Assembly: GCA_023150835.1 (NCBI GenBank)
Contig: JAKLKB010000001.1
Location: 117,134 to 181,133 of the forward strand
Direction of reading: 5' to 3'
DNA length: 64,000 nucleotides
Origin: Myxococcota bacterium
GTDB taxonomy: Bacteria > Myxococcota_C > UBA6777
A program made the position numbers and the translations under genes. Below the pieces are notes generated by a model. That model was not told where the DNA came from. It did no database searches and was given only the letters and a program-made list of their open reading frames with translations. Shown one piece after another: positions 42,543-51,822 of this stretch (position 1 is its first letter; the number at the start of each line of letters is the position of its first letter).

Positions 42543-42658
42543 ATACGATATCCGAGTGATGCACACAGCAAAGGAGAATACGTAGACGCCCGATTACTGG
42601 GCATCCACAGGGGGCTGCCCCTACCTCTTTACGATAACGCAATGGGCGGCTCTCGTAT
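42543..42658 (+). repeat. Dispersed inverted-terminus element, copy E2
   Basis: ATACGATATCCGAGTG...GGGGGCTGCCCCTAC...GGGCGGCTCTCGTAT. Confidence 0.85.
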
Positions 42659-42764
42659 CTGAGAGCATCCGCCTTCTTCTCCTCCTCGCCTCTGCGACAG
42701 CAGGGAGAGGGGGGCGGGGGGTGAGGGTCACGCGAGATCTGCCCCTGTCATATACCCCCGTTGT

Positions 42765-43586
42765 TTAGGGGGTTATGGGCGTTGGGGTGGGAACAGAGGG
42801 AGACGTGTTGGGGGTTGCGAGGGTGAGCGTGCGTTGCAGGCCGCGCAAGGTTTGTGCGACGGCTTCCGCTTTTTTGGGGGTTCCCGCCGCAGTGTACGCA
42901 GCAGGAAGCATGACGCGCAGATACGACCAACCTTCTTCCAAAAGGCTTTCGAGGGCCAACAACTTCTTTTCGAGCAAGCTGGTGGAACTTTTGGGATCTT
43001 TGGCCGCCTTTTCGGTCTCTCCGATCAGGGTACCCAGCTCAATTACTTGATGGATCTTGGCCTCATCAAGATGGAGACGGGCGTCTGTGTGCATCTTTTG
43101 GATCGGTCCAAGAACCGACCACACCGTCAACAGCTTGGGACCCATCGTTCGAAAATCCCCGCCGAGATCGTCGAAGCCCCGACCTTCGCGGATCTGATCG
43201 GCCTCCGTCGAAGAGATCAGACCGATCTTTTCCATCAGATCGAGGTTGTGCATCACTGCCGGGCGTAATGAAAAGGCTTCTTGTCCCAAGGCGCTGCGCG
43301 GCGACACGGCTGTCGGTGTGCGGTCGTAGTCGCTCGACACGTACAGCCACGCACGCACCAACCAAGGCATCTCTTCTAGCCAAGAAGAAAGCGTGGCTTG
43401 TACGGACGGCGCGAACGCAGCCCGTATCGTATCCTTGTCTTGGTTGAAATCGTCCAGTCGTTTTTGGAGTGTGGGTGCCAATGTTTCGGCGTCGATGCCA
43501 AGACGTTTGGCAGGGAGCGTTTGGAGGGCATCCAGTCGTGGTTGAACGCGCTGGAGGGCTTCGAGACCTGATTTTTTTGTATCCAT
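42765..43586 (-). CDS. Hypothetical protein
   Basis: Long ORF with plausible composition; no family recognised; likely start MDTKKSGLEALQ (ORF extends to 43655). Confidence 0.5.
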   Translation of the reverse strand: MDTKKSGLEALQRVQPRLDALQTLPAKRLGIDAETLAPTLQKRLDDFNQDKDTIRAAFAPSVQATLSSWLEEMPWLVRAWLYVSSDYDRTPTAVSPRSALGQEAFSLRPAVMHNLDLMEKIGLISSTEADQIREGRGFDDLGGDFRTMGPKLLTVWSVLGPIQKMHTDARLHLDEAKIHQVIELGTLIGETEKAAKDPKSSTSLLEKKLLALESLLEEGWSYLRVMLPAAYTAAGTPKKAEAVAQTLRGLQRTLTLATPNTSPSVPTPTPITP

Positions 43587-43850
43587 CGCATCTCCGATGA
43601 CAAAGGGTGGTTTGCACAAGCCTTTGACCGTGTTCTCGCTGCTGCTTGTGCGCAAAGCAACGTTGGGTAGGTTGTCGGTGAAATCCTTTTCGATGGGGTG
43701 CTACAACTCGGAACGTTTAACAACAGTTTTTTTCTTTTGGCAAGGCTCTTTGATCCAGCCATACTTTTTTTAGAAAAAATCTTCTTTTTTTAAGACAGTG
43801 AAGTCGAATCAGAGAAAAAGTCTTTTGGTCGATCAACGCTCGGCTCGTCT

Positions 43851-44068
43851 GAGCAGAAAGGCGATGCGCAGGATCGATGGTCGAGGTGGGGTGAGCAGAA
43901 AGGCGATGCGCAGGATCGATGGTCGAGGTGGGGCGAGCAGAAAGGCGATGCGCAGGATCGATGATCGGGGTGGGGCGAGCAGAAAGGCGATGCGCAGGAT
44001 CGATGGTCGAGGTGGGGCGAGCAGAAAGGCGATGTGCAGGATCGATGATCGAGGCGGGGCGAGCAGAC
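43851..44068. repeat. 42-bp tandem repeat, about 5 units
   Basis: gagcagaaaggcgatgcgcaggatcgatggtcgaggtggggc units at 43851, 43893, 43935, 43977, 44019. Confidence 0.95.
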
Positions 44069-44270
44069 CATCCAACGCAGTCCACAAACCCCATGACCAT
44101 CGCGTGAGTCCGATCGCTGTTGGAAGCGCGAGGGGGATATCTTTTGGGAGAAGGTTGTGATAATTCTGGAGCGTACTCACACAAGGGAAGAAGGACGAGG
44201 ACGGAAACAGCACAAGGTCGGTGGATGGGAAGCGCTGTCTTTGTGGTGCGCAAAGAGGGAGGAGCGGAAG

Positions 44271-44597
44271 ATGGAACAACCCGTTGGGAATGCTTGTATT
44301 ACGCGGATATTGGGGCAGGTCAAGCAGCGATTGTTGGGATGCAGCTTTGATGGTGCGATGGATCCGTATGCAGCCGAAGTGATCCGTGAGATCGAACAGT
44401 TGTTGCCTGTGTTGTTGCGATGCGAAGAAGTGCGGCGTGTGCGGACGTTGCTGGAACGAGAAGCGGTCTACTCGTTGCGGATCTTGTTTGCGCCGACGGG
44501 ACCGTTGCAGGAGCTATCGCTGGATCATGGATGGGGAGATGCGCTGCTGCCGCTGTTGAAAGAGGCGGAGGCATGGGCTGATCAGATCGCGTTGTAG
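44271..44597 (+). CDS. Small hypothetical protein
   Basis: MEQPVGNACITRILGQVKQRLLG... preceded by ggaggagcgg RBS-like sequence. Confidence 0.5.
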   Translation: MEQPVGNACITRILGQVKQRLLGCSFDGAMDPYAAEVIREIEQLLPVLLRCEEVRRVRTLLEREAVYSLRILFAPTGPLQELSLDHGWGDALLPLLKEAEAWADQIAL

Positions 44598-44607
44598 TCC
44601 TATCGTA

Positions 44608-45471
44608 TCAAAGGAGACGTTGTTTTTGGGTGGTGAGGTAGTCTTTCATACGGGTGGCGGGGGAGTGGAGGACTTTTTCGATATCGTGGGAGACGGCTTC
44701 GGCCCAACCATTGGCTTTGATCTGTTCGAGGTCGAGCATGTATTGGATCATCCATTCGGGGAGATGGTTGGCGCGCATGCCTCCTGCGAATTGTTCGGGA
44801 GCGAGGTTGATATAACGGATCTCACGACCAAGGATCTCGCTGAGGATACGGGCGACGTCGTGTTCGCTGAGTGCTTCAGGGCCTGTGAGGACGTAGGTTT
44901 GGCCCCTGTGGGCGGAAGGTTGCAAGAGGGCTGTGCAAGCGACCCGGGCGATATCAAAGGCGCTAACATAGGAGATCTTGCCGTTGCCAGCGGCTCCATA
45001 GAAGGCGTTATCGCGTTGGATACTTCCACCTGTGTAGTTGAGCACGTTGTCTTGGAAAAAGGTGGGGGCAAGGATCGTCCATGCGATACCGCTGTCTTTG
45101 AGCAAGGCATCGCATGTGCCGTGATAGCGGCCCGGCCCGATACCGTTGGGATCGGCTCCGACGACGGAAAGACGGACGATGTGTTGGATGCCGTTGCGTT
45201 TGGCCGCCTCAAGGGCGAGTTGGGTGTAGGGGACAGGATCTTCGACAAAAGGGGTGAGCAAAAACAGGGTGTGCGCGCCTTTCATGGCGCTATCGAGGGT
45301 GGCGGGCTGCTCGTAATCAAGGGCAACGACTTCGGCTCCGCGTGCTGCGATGTCGGCGGATTTTGCGGGGTTTCGGACGCCAACGCGCAGGTCTGCGTGC
45401 GCGTCAAGGAGTTGGTGAAGGACTTGGCTTCCGATGGTTCCTGTTGCACCTGTCAATAAGATCTTGCTCAT
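44608..45471 (-). CDS. NmrA/SDR-family NAD(P)-binding oxidoreductase
   Basis: MSKILLTGATGTIGSQVLHQLLDAHADLRVGVRNPAK...HTLFLLTPF. Confidence 0.92.
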   Translation of the reverse strand: MSKILLTGATGTIGSQVLHQLLDAHADLRVGVRNPAKSADIAARGAEVVALDYEQPATLDSAMKGAHTLFLLTPFVEDPVPYTQLALEAAKRNGIQHIVRLSVVGADPNGIGPGRYHGTCDALLKDSGIAWTILAPTFFQDNVLNYTGGSIQRDNAFYGAAGNGKISYVSAFDIARVACTALLQPSAHRGQTYVLTGPEALSEHDVARILSEILGREIRYINLAPEQFAGGMRANHLPEWMIQYMLDLEQIKANGWAEAVSHDIEKVLHSPATRMKDYLTTQKQRLL

Positions 45472-45665
45472 GGGTTTCCCTTTTTTTGGGTTGGGCCTGC
45501 CGACAAAGCGTCTGTTTGCGCAGGCGGTGGATCAGGCTGTTTGGCGATCTTGTTTCTTACTTGATGATCTACACACAAACCATTATGATTTCAAATGATT
45601 CTTTTTTATCGCAACATAAGTAGAAATGATATTGAAATGCGAAGAGAACGCAAGGAGCGAGGGCG

Positions 45666-46610
45666 ATGGAGATAGATCTGGCGAAGATCGATCTGAATTT
45701 GTTGGTGGCGTTGGATGTGTTGTTGGAGGAGAGGAGCGTATCGAGGGCGGCGGGTCGGTTGTTTGTGACGCAACCAGCGATGAGCCAGACGCTACGGCGT
45801 TTGCGAGGGTTGTTTGGAGATGCGCTGTTGGTGCGGGTGAAAGGGGGGATGGAGATGACGCCGCGAGCGTTGCACTTGCAAGGGCCGTTGCGATCGGCGC
45901 TTCGGCAGGTGCGGAGGGCGATCGAAGGGGAGGCTGCGTTTGTGCCGAAGGAGTCGAGGGTACACATTCGGATCACGGCGTTGGATTATGTGATGTCGGC
46001 CTTGATACCGTCTTTTTTGCGTGTATTGCAACAAGAAGCACCGCAGGTCAATGTGACGGTGTTGTCGATGAAGCCGCAGTATGCGCCGATGGCGTTGGAA
46101 GAAGGAGAGGTAGATTTGGCGTTGGGCGTGCTTCCGAGGCTGCCTTCGCACCTTGGATCGTGCTTGTTGTACACGGAAGAGTTTTTGAGCATGGTATCCG
46201 TCAAACACCCGCTGTTGGGGGGTGAGATCACGGTTGAGCGTTTTATTGGGTATCCGCACGTGTTGGTGAGCACGACGGGGGAAGGTGAAGGTGCGGTGGA
46301 TCGGGCGTTACAGGAGCAAGGGAAGTCTCGTCGGGTGGGGGTGCGGATACCGTCTTTTTTGGCGGTTGCGCCCGTCTTGCAGGGGACAGAACTGGTTGCA
46401 ACGATGCCTGCGCAAGTAGTGTTGCAGATGGCGCAGTATTATCCGCTGTTTGTGTTTCACCCACCGTTGGTCTTGCCGTCGTTTCGGGTGGAGATGGCGT
46501 GGCCGATGCGGTTGGCGGAAGCCCCAGAGCATCGTTGGGTGCGCCAACAGATCGTGTCGTTGGTGCGCGGGACGCTGTTATCGATGGATCCGAACCATCG
46601 GGGAGATTGA
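45666..46610 (+). CDS. LysR-family transcriptional regulator
   Basis: LNLLVALDVLLEERSVSRAAGRLFVTQPAMSQTLRRLRGLFGDALLVR; divergent from the SDR gene. Confidence 0.94.
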   Translation: MEIDLAKIDLNLLVALDVLLEERSVSRAAGRLFVTQPAMSQTLRRLRGLFGDALLVRVKGGMEMTPRALHLQGPLRSALRQVRRAIEGEAAFVPKESRVHIRITALDYVMSALIPSFLRVLQQEAPQVNVTVLSMKPQYAPMALEEGEVDLALGVLPRLPSHLGSCLLYTEEFLSMVSVKHPLLGGEITVERFIGYPHVLVSTTGEGEGAVDRALQEQGKSRRVGVRIPSFLAVAPVLQGTELVATMPAQVVLQMAQYYPLFVFHPPLVLPSFRVEMAWPMRLAEAPEHRWVRQQIVSLVRGTLLSMDPNHRGD

Positions 46611-46819
46611 GCGGGGGAGAGCATCGAGCGGAGGGCAGACAGAAGTGTGTGGATGGCTTGGGGAGCGAAGGCGGCGGATGTCGCGGAAAATCTGCTTGCT
46701 TTGGTGGAGGATCTCCTTTAGCCTTGCGAAACAACGGGTCGATCGCGTTGTTGTGATGGGCCTTTTGTGTTTTTTCGTGATACCCCAAAACAAAGCCCCC
46801 TTACGGTTGGAGGTTCCCC

Positions 46820-47239
46820 ATGAATCTGAGTCGTGGTGCGCGTGGTGAAGCCGTTTCTGTGTTGCAAGAAGCCTTGGTGCGTGCAGGTTATGATATCGAT
46901 GTGGATGGGATCTTTGGTGGTGGGACCGAAGCAGCGGTGTTTGATTTTCAAGAGAATGCGGGTTTGGTGGTGGATGGCATCGTGGGGCCGAATACATGGG
47001 CCGCTTTGGGGGTGAGCTGGGATGATGAACCCGCAGTGCGCTTGTTGGGTCTCGGTGCGCAAGGCGACGATGTGGTGGATCTGCAAAATGCCCTTGTGCG
47101 CGCAGGGTACGACATCGATGTGGATGGGATCTTTGGTCAGGGGACTTTGCAAGCTGTGTGTGACTTCCAAAGCAATGCAGGTTTGACGGTGGATGGCATC
47201 GTCGGGCCGAATACATGGGCCGCCTTGGACGCCGTTTGA
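46820..47239 (+). CDS. Small protein of two tandem peptidoglycan-binding (PG_binding_1) domains
   Basis: Two copies of VLQEALVRAGYDIDVDGIFG.GT..AV.DFQ.NAGL.VDGIVGPNTWAAL. Confidence 0.9.
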   Translation: MNLSRGARGEAVSVLQEALVRAGYDIDVDGIFGGGTEAAVFDFQENAGLVVDGIVGPNTWAALGVSWDDEPAVRLLGLGAQGDDVVDLQNALVRAGYDIDVDGIFGQGTLQAVCDFQSNAGLTVDGIVGPNTWAALDAV

Positions 47240-47299
47240 GCTTCGAGAGTCCTTGAGCCTCTGCGTACCGAGCCTTGCGTGCTGCTTGCGTACATCTGC

Positions 47300-47460
47300 C
47301 CACATCCATCCGCCTGTATCCGTTGCGTCTGCCCGCATCCATCCGCCCACATCCGTCTGCCTGTATCCGTTGCGTCTGCCCGCATCCATCCGCCCACATC
47401 CGTCTGCCCGCATCCATCCATCTGCCCGCATCCATCCATCTGCCCACATCCGTCCATCGG
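47300..47460. repeat. Complex short tandem repeats (catccatccgcccacatccgtctgcc-type)
   Basis: Interleaved CTGCCCGCATCCATCC / CACATCCGTCTG units. Confidence 0.85.
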
Positions 47461-47481
47461 GCTACGACGCTTGCGTCATGT

Positions 47482-47556
47482 GATCTTGATCACGCAGATC
47501 GCGATCATGTGATCGTGATCAACGTGATCGTGATCACGCTGATCGGGGCGTGGATC
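47482..47556. other. Dense GATC cluster with nested palindromes
   Basis: 10 GATC sites in 75 bp; gatcgtgatca repeated. Confidence 0.85.
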
Positions 47557-47902
47557 ACAGGGCAACACAGCGCGTATTTCAAAATTTGATTTTGACCGAT
47601 AGCACTTGTTTATAACAAGGGGGGGCTGCGGAATCCCCCGAAGGAGCGTCGATTTGGAGATCGGGAAAGTGAACGAATGAATTTGTACAAAAGGCAATGC
47701 TTTTCAAGCATATAAAAGTTTTTTGTAGACATGCAAATTTTCGCTGTATTCTCCGCAATGATCTAAGCGCTTTGGCGCGGGCATAGAGAAAAGAAACGTC
47801 TAGGGTCCAAACTTGCGCTTTCCGTTATCGAGCCCACCCCAAGCACCGCTGGATCGTTTGTTGATTGAATTTTTTGCTTTGCGCGAAAGGACCCCCCCTG
47901 AA

Positions 47903-48526
47903 ATGAGCCGAAACACCAACGGATCGTCTTCTCTGTATTCTTTTTCCATCCCGATGACAGCGCTTCATCAGAGCGCGAACGTGATCACCTTCATCTCCAC
48001 CGACGGAAACAAGAGCCTATTCACCAACCGCCCCTTCAAAGCTGGCCAAGTCATCGACGTGTTGCCCCGTGTGTCCGAGCAAGACTATCCCACCCGCTAC
48101 ACCGTGCAAACGGGCCCGAATCAGCACATCGATATCGGCGAAGTTTGGGCGTGTGGCAATCACTCTTGCGCACCCACCATGCTGTTCGATATGCGTCGGA
48201 TGCTGGTGACCGCAACGCGTGATCTCAAAGCCGGCGAAGAACTGACCTTCTTCTACCCCTCGACCGAATGGGATATGGCAGAGCCCTTCGTTTGTCATTG
48301 CCATTCATCCGAATGCTTGCAACACATCGCAGGCGCTCGTTATATCCCGACCTCCGTCCTCGAAGGCTACTTCCTCAACGATCACATCGCCGCCTTGGTG
48401 ACCGAGCGCGACGCACAAAACGACACCGCCGAAACCCACGAAGAACAACACACCAACGGCATCTCCAACGGCACATCGAACGGAAACGGTCACGCCGAAC
48501 ACCACCATCGGATCAACGGAAAATAA
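47903..48526 (+). CDS. SET-domain protein with post-SET-like CxCx4C motif
   Basis: FKAGQVIDVLP...GEVWACGNHSCAPTMLFD...RDLKAGEELTFFYPSTEWDMAEPFVCHCHSSEC. Confidence 0.8.
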   Translation: MSRNTNGSSSLYSFSIPMTALHQSANVITFISTDGNKSLFTNRPFKAGQVIDVLPRVSEQDYPTRYTVQTGPNQHIDIGEVWACGNHSCAPTMLFDMRRMLVTATRDLKAGEELTFFYPSTEWDMAEPFVCHCHSSECLQHIAGARYIPTSVLEGYFLNDHIAALVTERDAQNDTAETHEEQHTNGISNGTSNGNGHAEHHHRINGK

Positions 48527-48707
48527 GTCCACGGAAAACACGGAAGACGACCAACGGGAGTCTCACGCTTCGTAAAACACGGAACACAGGGGGGAAGAGG
48601 AACACAGGGGGGAAGAGGAAAACACGGAAAGAAGAGGAACACTCGGGGGCGGGTCGGATGGGGGGCGGGCAGCGTTAACGATACGGAAAATTGGCGAGTT
48701 TCGTCTT

Positions 48708-48820
48708 GTACGAAATCCGCTCGTTGTGTGATCGTAAAGAGGTAGGGGCAGCCCCCCGTGGCTGCCCAATCATAGGGCGTCTACGCACTCTCCTTTGCTG
48801 TGTACATCACTCGGATATAG
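48708..48820 (-). repeat. Dispersed inverted-terminus element, copy E3 (reverse orientation)
   Basis: TACGAAATCCGCTC...GTAGGGGCAGCCCCCCGTGGCTGCCC...CACTCGGATAT. Confidence 0.85.
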
Positions 48821-48822
48821 TC

Positions 48823-50256
48823 TTATTCGATACAGCCGTTGTATTCGAGAGTGAACATGCGCTCGGCGTGGAAGCAGACGTTGTAGAGGGGGAGACCTTT
48901 GGCGAGGTGGTGGAGGGTGGTGAAGAGTTGGGACTGAGCGAGGTCTTGGATCTCTTGGAGGAAAGCGTCGTGGTGTTGTTCTTGGAGGGGTAGGAGTTTG
49001 GGTTGCCGGAGCATAAAGAGGCCGGATTGTTTGCGAGCGTAGGCGGAGACTTGGGGGTGGTTGACGAACATCTGGCTATTTCCGCAGGCGGGGGAGACGA
49101 GGGGTAGTTTGCTGAAGGGTTCGACGTCATCGGTGACGTGGACGTTCATGATGGCGCCTTCGTCGTGGCGCCCGCCAAGGATGATAAATTCGAGATCGGT
49201 GACGCCGCTCCATCGGAGGTGATGGAAGGCGCGGAGGAAGTGTTCGACGAGTTCGCGTCGGATGCCGTATTCTTCGCCGTGAAGCATCATGAGTCGGATA
49301 TGTCCGCATCCGATGTGCGGGGGTTGGAGGAGATGTTCGAGGATGGCTTCGCGGAGTTCGGGGGGAGGACTGGCGAAGTAAGCGCGCCAATCTTCGGCGC
49401 GTTGGAGTTGTGGGACTTGTGTTGCGAGGCGGGGATCTTGTCGGATGCTGCGGATCATGGCGTTTGCGCAATCGATATCGGAGTGCATATAGAAGCGGCC
49501 AAAGGAGTCGACGTAGTTTTGGAGAAGTTGGGGGAGGTGGTTGAGATCGATGTGTTGTTGGGTGACACGCTCGACCGCAGCGAGGGCAAGGAGGAAGTCG
49601 CCAGCGTCGCCACCGGGGACACCGATGACACCCTTTTCATCGCGTCCATCGACACAAGAGCGTTTGCCGTGGCTGAGGAGGGCTGCGAGGCGGATCCAGC
49701 GGATATTTGCGGGATCGCCGAGGTGGGTTTCGACATCGCGGCCATCAAGGTGTTGTCCGGCTTTGGTGGTGTTTTGGAGCTTTACGTAATCTTCGAGGCC
49801 GATATCGGGGGTATCGAGGGAGAAGAGGCGTTTGAGGACGCGGGTGTGTCGGCTGACAAGGTATCCCATACGCTTCCACTCTTGCATACCGCCGTACATG
49901 GCGGCGACAAACTTCATGCCGAGCATCTCAAGGTAGAGCGCGGCTTTTCCTGCGCGATTTCCGTGATTGGAGACAAGGATGATGGCGGTATCGGAGGGAT
50001 AGGCTTGTGCGAGCAGGGGAAGATCAGCAGGACGAACGCGGACGATGCCGGGGATATGGCCCAAAAAGCCGAGCAGTTCGTTGTCATCGCGCAAGTCGAA
50101 CAGGCGGACGCTGCGGCCTTGTTCGGCGACGAATTCGGGGGTTTGGGTGGGGATGCCCGAGGCGGAACGTTTGAGATTGACGTTCCAGTTGATCTGAAGG
50201 AGGCGTCGGGCAGGATCGATTTGTAGGTTTAGGATCTGTGGGGCGTCATGGTGCAT
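48823..50256 (-). CDS. Degenerate rhodanese domain plus beta-carbonic-anhydrase-like zinc-motif domain, in a DAB cluster
   Basis: Rhodanese-like VRLFDLRDDNELLGFLGHIPG...VSNHGNRAGKAALYLEMLGMKFVAAMYGGMQEW (active-site Cys position is Ser); CVDGRDEKGVIGVPGGDAGDF (CxDxR) and PHIGCGHIRL (HxxC). Confidence 0.6.
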   Translation of the reverse strand: MHHDAPQILNLQIDPARRLLQINWNVNLKRSASGIPTQTPEFVAEQGRSVRLFDLRDDNELLGFLGHIPGIVRVRPADLPLLAQAYPSDTAIILVSNHGNRAGKAALYLEMLGMKFVAAMYGGMQEWKRMGYLVSRHTRVLKRLFSLDTPDIGLEDYVKLQNTTKAGQHLDGRDVETHLGDPANIRWIRLAALLSHGKRSCVDGRDEKGVIGVPGGDAGDFLLALAAVERVTQQHIDLNHLPQLLQNYVDSFGRFYMHSDIDCANAMIRSIRQDPRLATQVPQLQRAEDWRAYFASPPPELREAILEHLLQPPHIGCGHIRLMMLHGEEYGIRRELVEHFLRAFHHLRWSGVTDLEFIILGGRHDEGAIMNVHVTDDVEPFSKLPLVSPACGNSQMFVNHPQVSAYARKQSGLFMLRQPKLLPLQEQHHDAFLQEIQDLAQSQLFTTLHHLAKGLPLYNVCFHAERMFTLEYNGCIE

Positions 50257-50299
50257 GCGAATCCTCCCGTCAAGGCGGGTGTGGGTTGATGTTTGGGTG

Positions 50300-50410
50300 T
50301 ATCAAGAAGTTAACGTTTGTGCGTATCGAGGATAAGGAGCGTAGAGGATTTAATGTTCGGGTGTATCGAGGATGAGAAGTGTAGAGGATTTAATGTTCGG
50401 GTGCATCGAG
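50300..50410. repeat. 40-bp tandem repeat duplicating the dabB 3' end including the stop codon
   Basis: gtgtatcgaggatgagaagtgtagaggatttaatgttcgg units. Confidence 0.85.
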
Positions 50411-51817
50411 GACAAGGAGTTCGTGTTTGAGCGAGTGGAGGGCGGGGTCGACAAGTTCGGGTTTGGGGGATTCGGTGGAGGGGAGGTTGGGCGAGTCGGC
50501 GGGTGTGGGGGAGATGGTTTGGAGCAAGTGTTCGTCCCATTGGTTGAGGCGGCGAGAGAACTTGAGGAGGGGGTTGACGAGGACGCGATCGAAGAAGGCT
50601 TCGAGGAGTGCGCGTTCGATGGCGACGAAGTAGAGCCAGCGTTGGAGGCGTTTTGGCAAGCGTTGCCAGAAGAAAAGGCCGGGGCTTTGGTAGGCTCCGC
50701 CATAGAGGGAAGTGATCTCGTGGTGGGTGTGAAGGGCGGAAGGGACTTTGAGGAACTGGTAAGAGCGCAAGAGTGCGTGGCTAAAGAGGTGGATTTGGGC
50801 GAGGGTGATCCATCCGAGGCCGATCTCGATCAGCATAAACCCGAGTTGAACGATGGTGGCGTCTGCAAGGGAGTTTTTGGCGTCGGTTTGGATCTGACCA
50901 AAGAGCGTGCCGAGGATAACGCTGATCGTGCCGAGAACGATCAAGAGGGGAAGGATGCCGGGGGTGGCTTGGAGCAGGGGAAACATGCGAAGCAACAGGA
51001 AGATGCCAAGGTGTGTGGAGAGCGCGCCATAGAAGACAGCGCTGGAGGGAGTGGGGCCTTCCATCGCACGAGGTAGCCAGTTGATAAAGGGGAACAAACT
51101 GGCTTTGACGACGGCAGCGAGGACAAGAAGAAGGCACAAGAAGAAAGCGATGGAGATCACAGAGCCGCTTTGAAGGAGGATGCGGAGATTGTCTGGGGTG
51201 AGGACGTGTTGGAAGTGGGTGGTTTTGAGGGTGGTGTGAAGCCACAAACCGACGGTCAGAAGGGCGAGATCGCCGAGTCGGTAGATAAAGAAGATGTAGA
51301 GTCCGTTGTCGACGGGGCCTTTGCGCTCGTAGAAAAAGGTGACGAGCAAGACGGAGCTAATGCCCAAGCACTCCCACCCAACCCACAAAAGGTCGAGACA
51401 TCCGGCAGTGATGGCGATCTGTAGGCCAAAGGCAGCAAGGTGAAGCAAGATGAAAAAGCGGAGGAAGCCTTCTTCGCGGTGCAGATAGGAAAAGGCGAAG
51501 CGGCCGACAAGACCGACGAGAACGCCCGCAAAGAGCAGATAAAGCAAGGCGAGGCGATCAAGCATCAAGACGACATCGATACGGTAGGTTTTGAAGAGTC
51601 CGTAGGACCAGAACAAGGCGTCAGGATACGAAAGGGTAGCGATGAACAGGAAAAGGATCAGGCCGACGTTGAAGACAAAATAAGTGCTGCTCATCTGCTT
51701 GACCCATCTTTCAGGAAGATGGAGGCGAAACAACAAGCCGAGGCCGAGTCCGAGGGTGATCGCAAGAGGAAGAAAAAGCAAGATGAGAAGGGCAAGTTCG
51801 ATGGTTTGTTTGAGCAT
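50390..51817 (-). CDS. dabB: DabB-like NuoL-type proton-conducting membrane subunit
   Basis: DLLWVGWECLGISSVLLVTFFYERKGPVDNGLYIFFIYRLGDLALL; KASLFPFINWLPRAMEGPTPSSAVFYGALSTHLGIFLL; adjacent to dabA. Confidence 0.88.
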   Translation of the reverse strand: MLKQTIELALLILLFLPLAITLGLGLGLLFRLHLPERWVKQMSSTYFVFNVGLILFLFIATLSYPDALFWSYGLFKTYRIDVVLMLDRLALLYLLFAGVLVGLVGRFAFSYLHREEGFLRFFILLHLAAFGLQIAITAGCLDLLWVGWECLGISSVLLVTFFYERKGPVDNGLYIFFIYRLGDLALLTVGLWLHTTLKTTHFQHVLTPDNLRILLQSGSVISIAFFLCLLLVLAAVVKASLFPFINWLPRAMEGPTPSSAVFYGALSTHLGIFLLLRMFPLLQATPGILPLLIVLGTISVILGTLFGQIQTDAKNSLADATIVQLGFMLIEIGLGWITLAQIHLFSHALLRSYQFLKVPSALHTHHEITSLYGGAYQSPGLFFWQRLPKRLQRWLYFVAIERALLEAFFDRVLVNPLLKFSRRLNQWDEHLLQTISPTPADSPNLPSTESPKPELVDPALHSLKHELLVLDAPEH

Positions 51818-51822
51818 GGTGA

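Noticed and set aside
44620-45459. 279-aa plus-strand ORF
   Set aside because: Antisense to the NmrA/SDR gene
49138-50226. 362-aa plus-strand ORF
   Set aside because: Antisense shadow of the rhodanese/CA-like gene; no recognisable motifs
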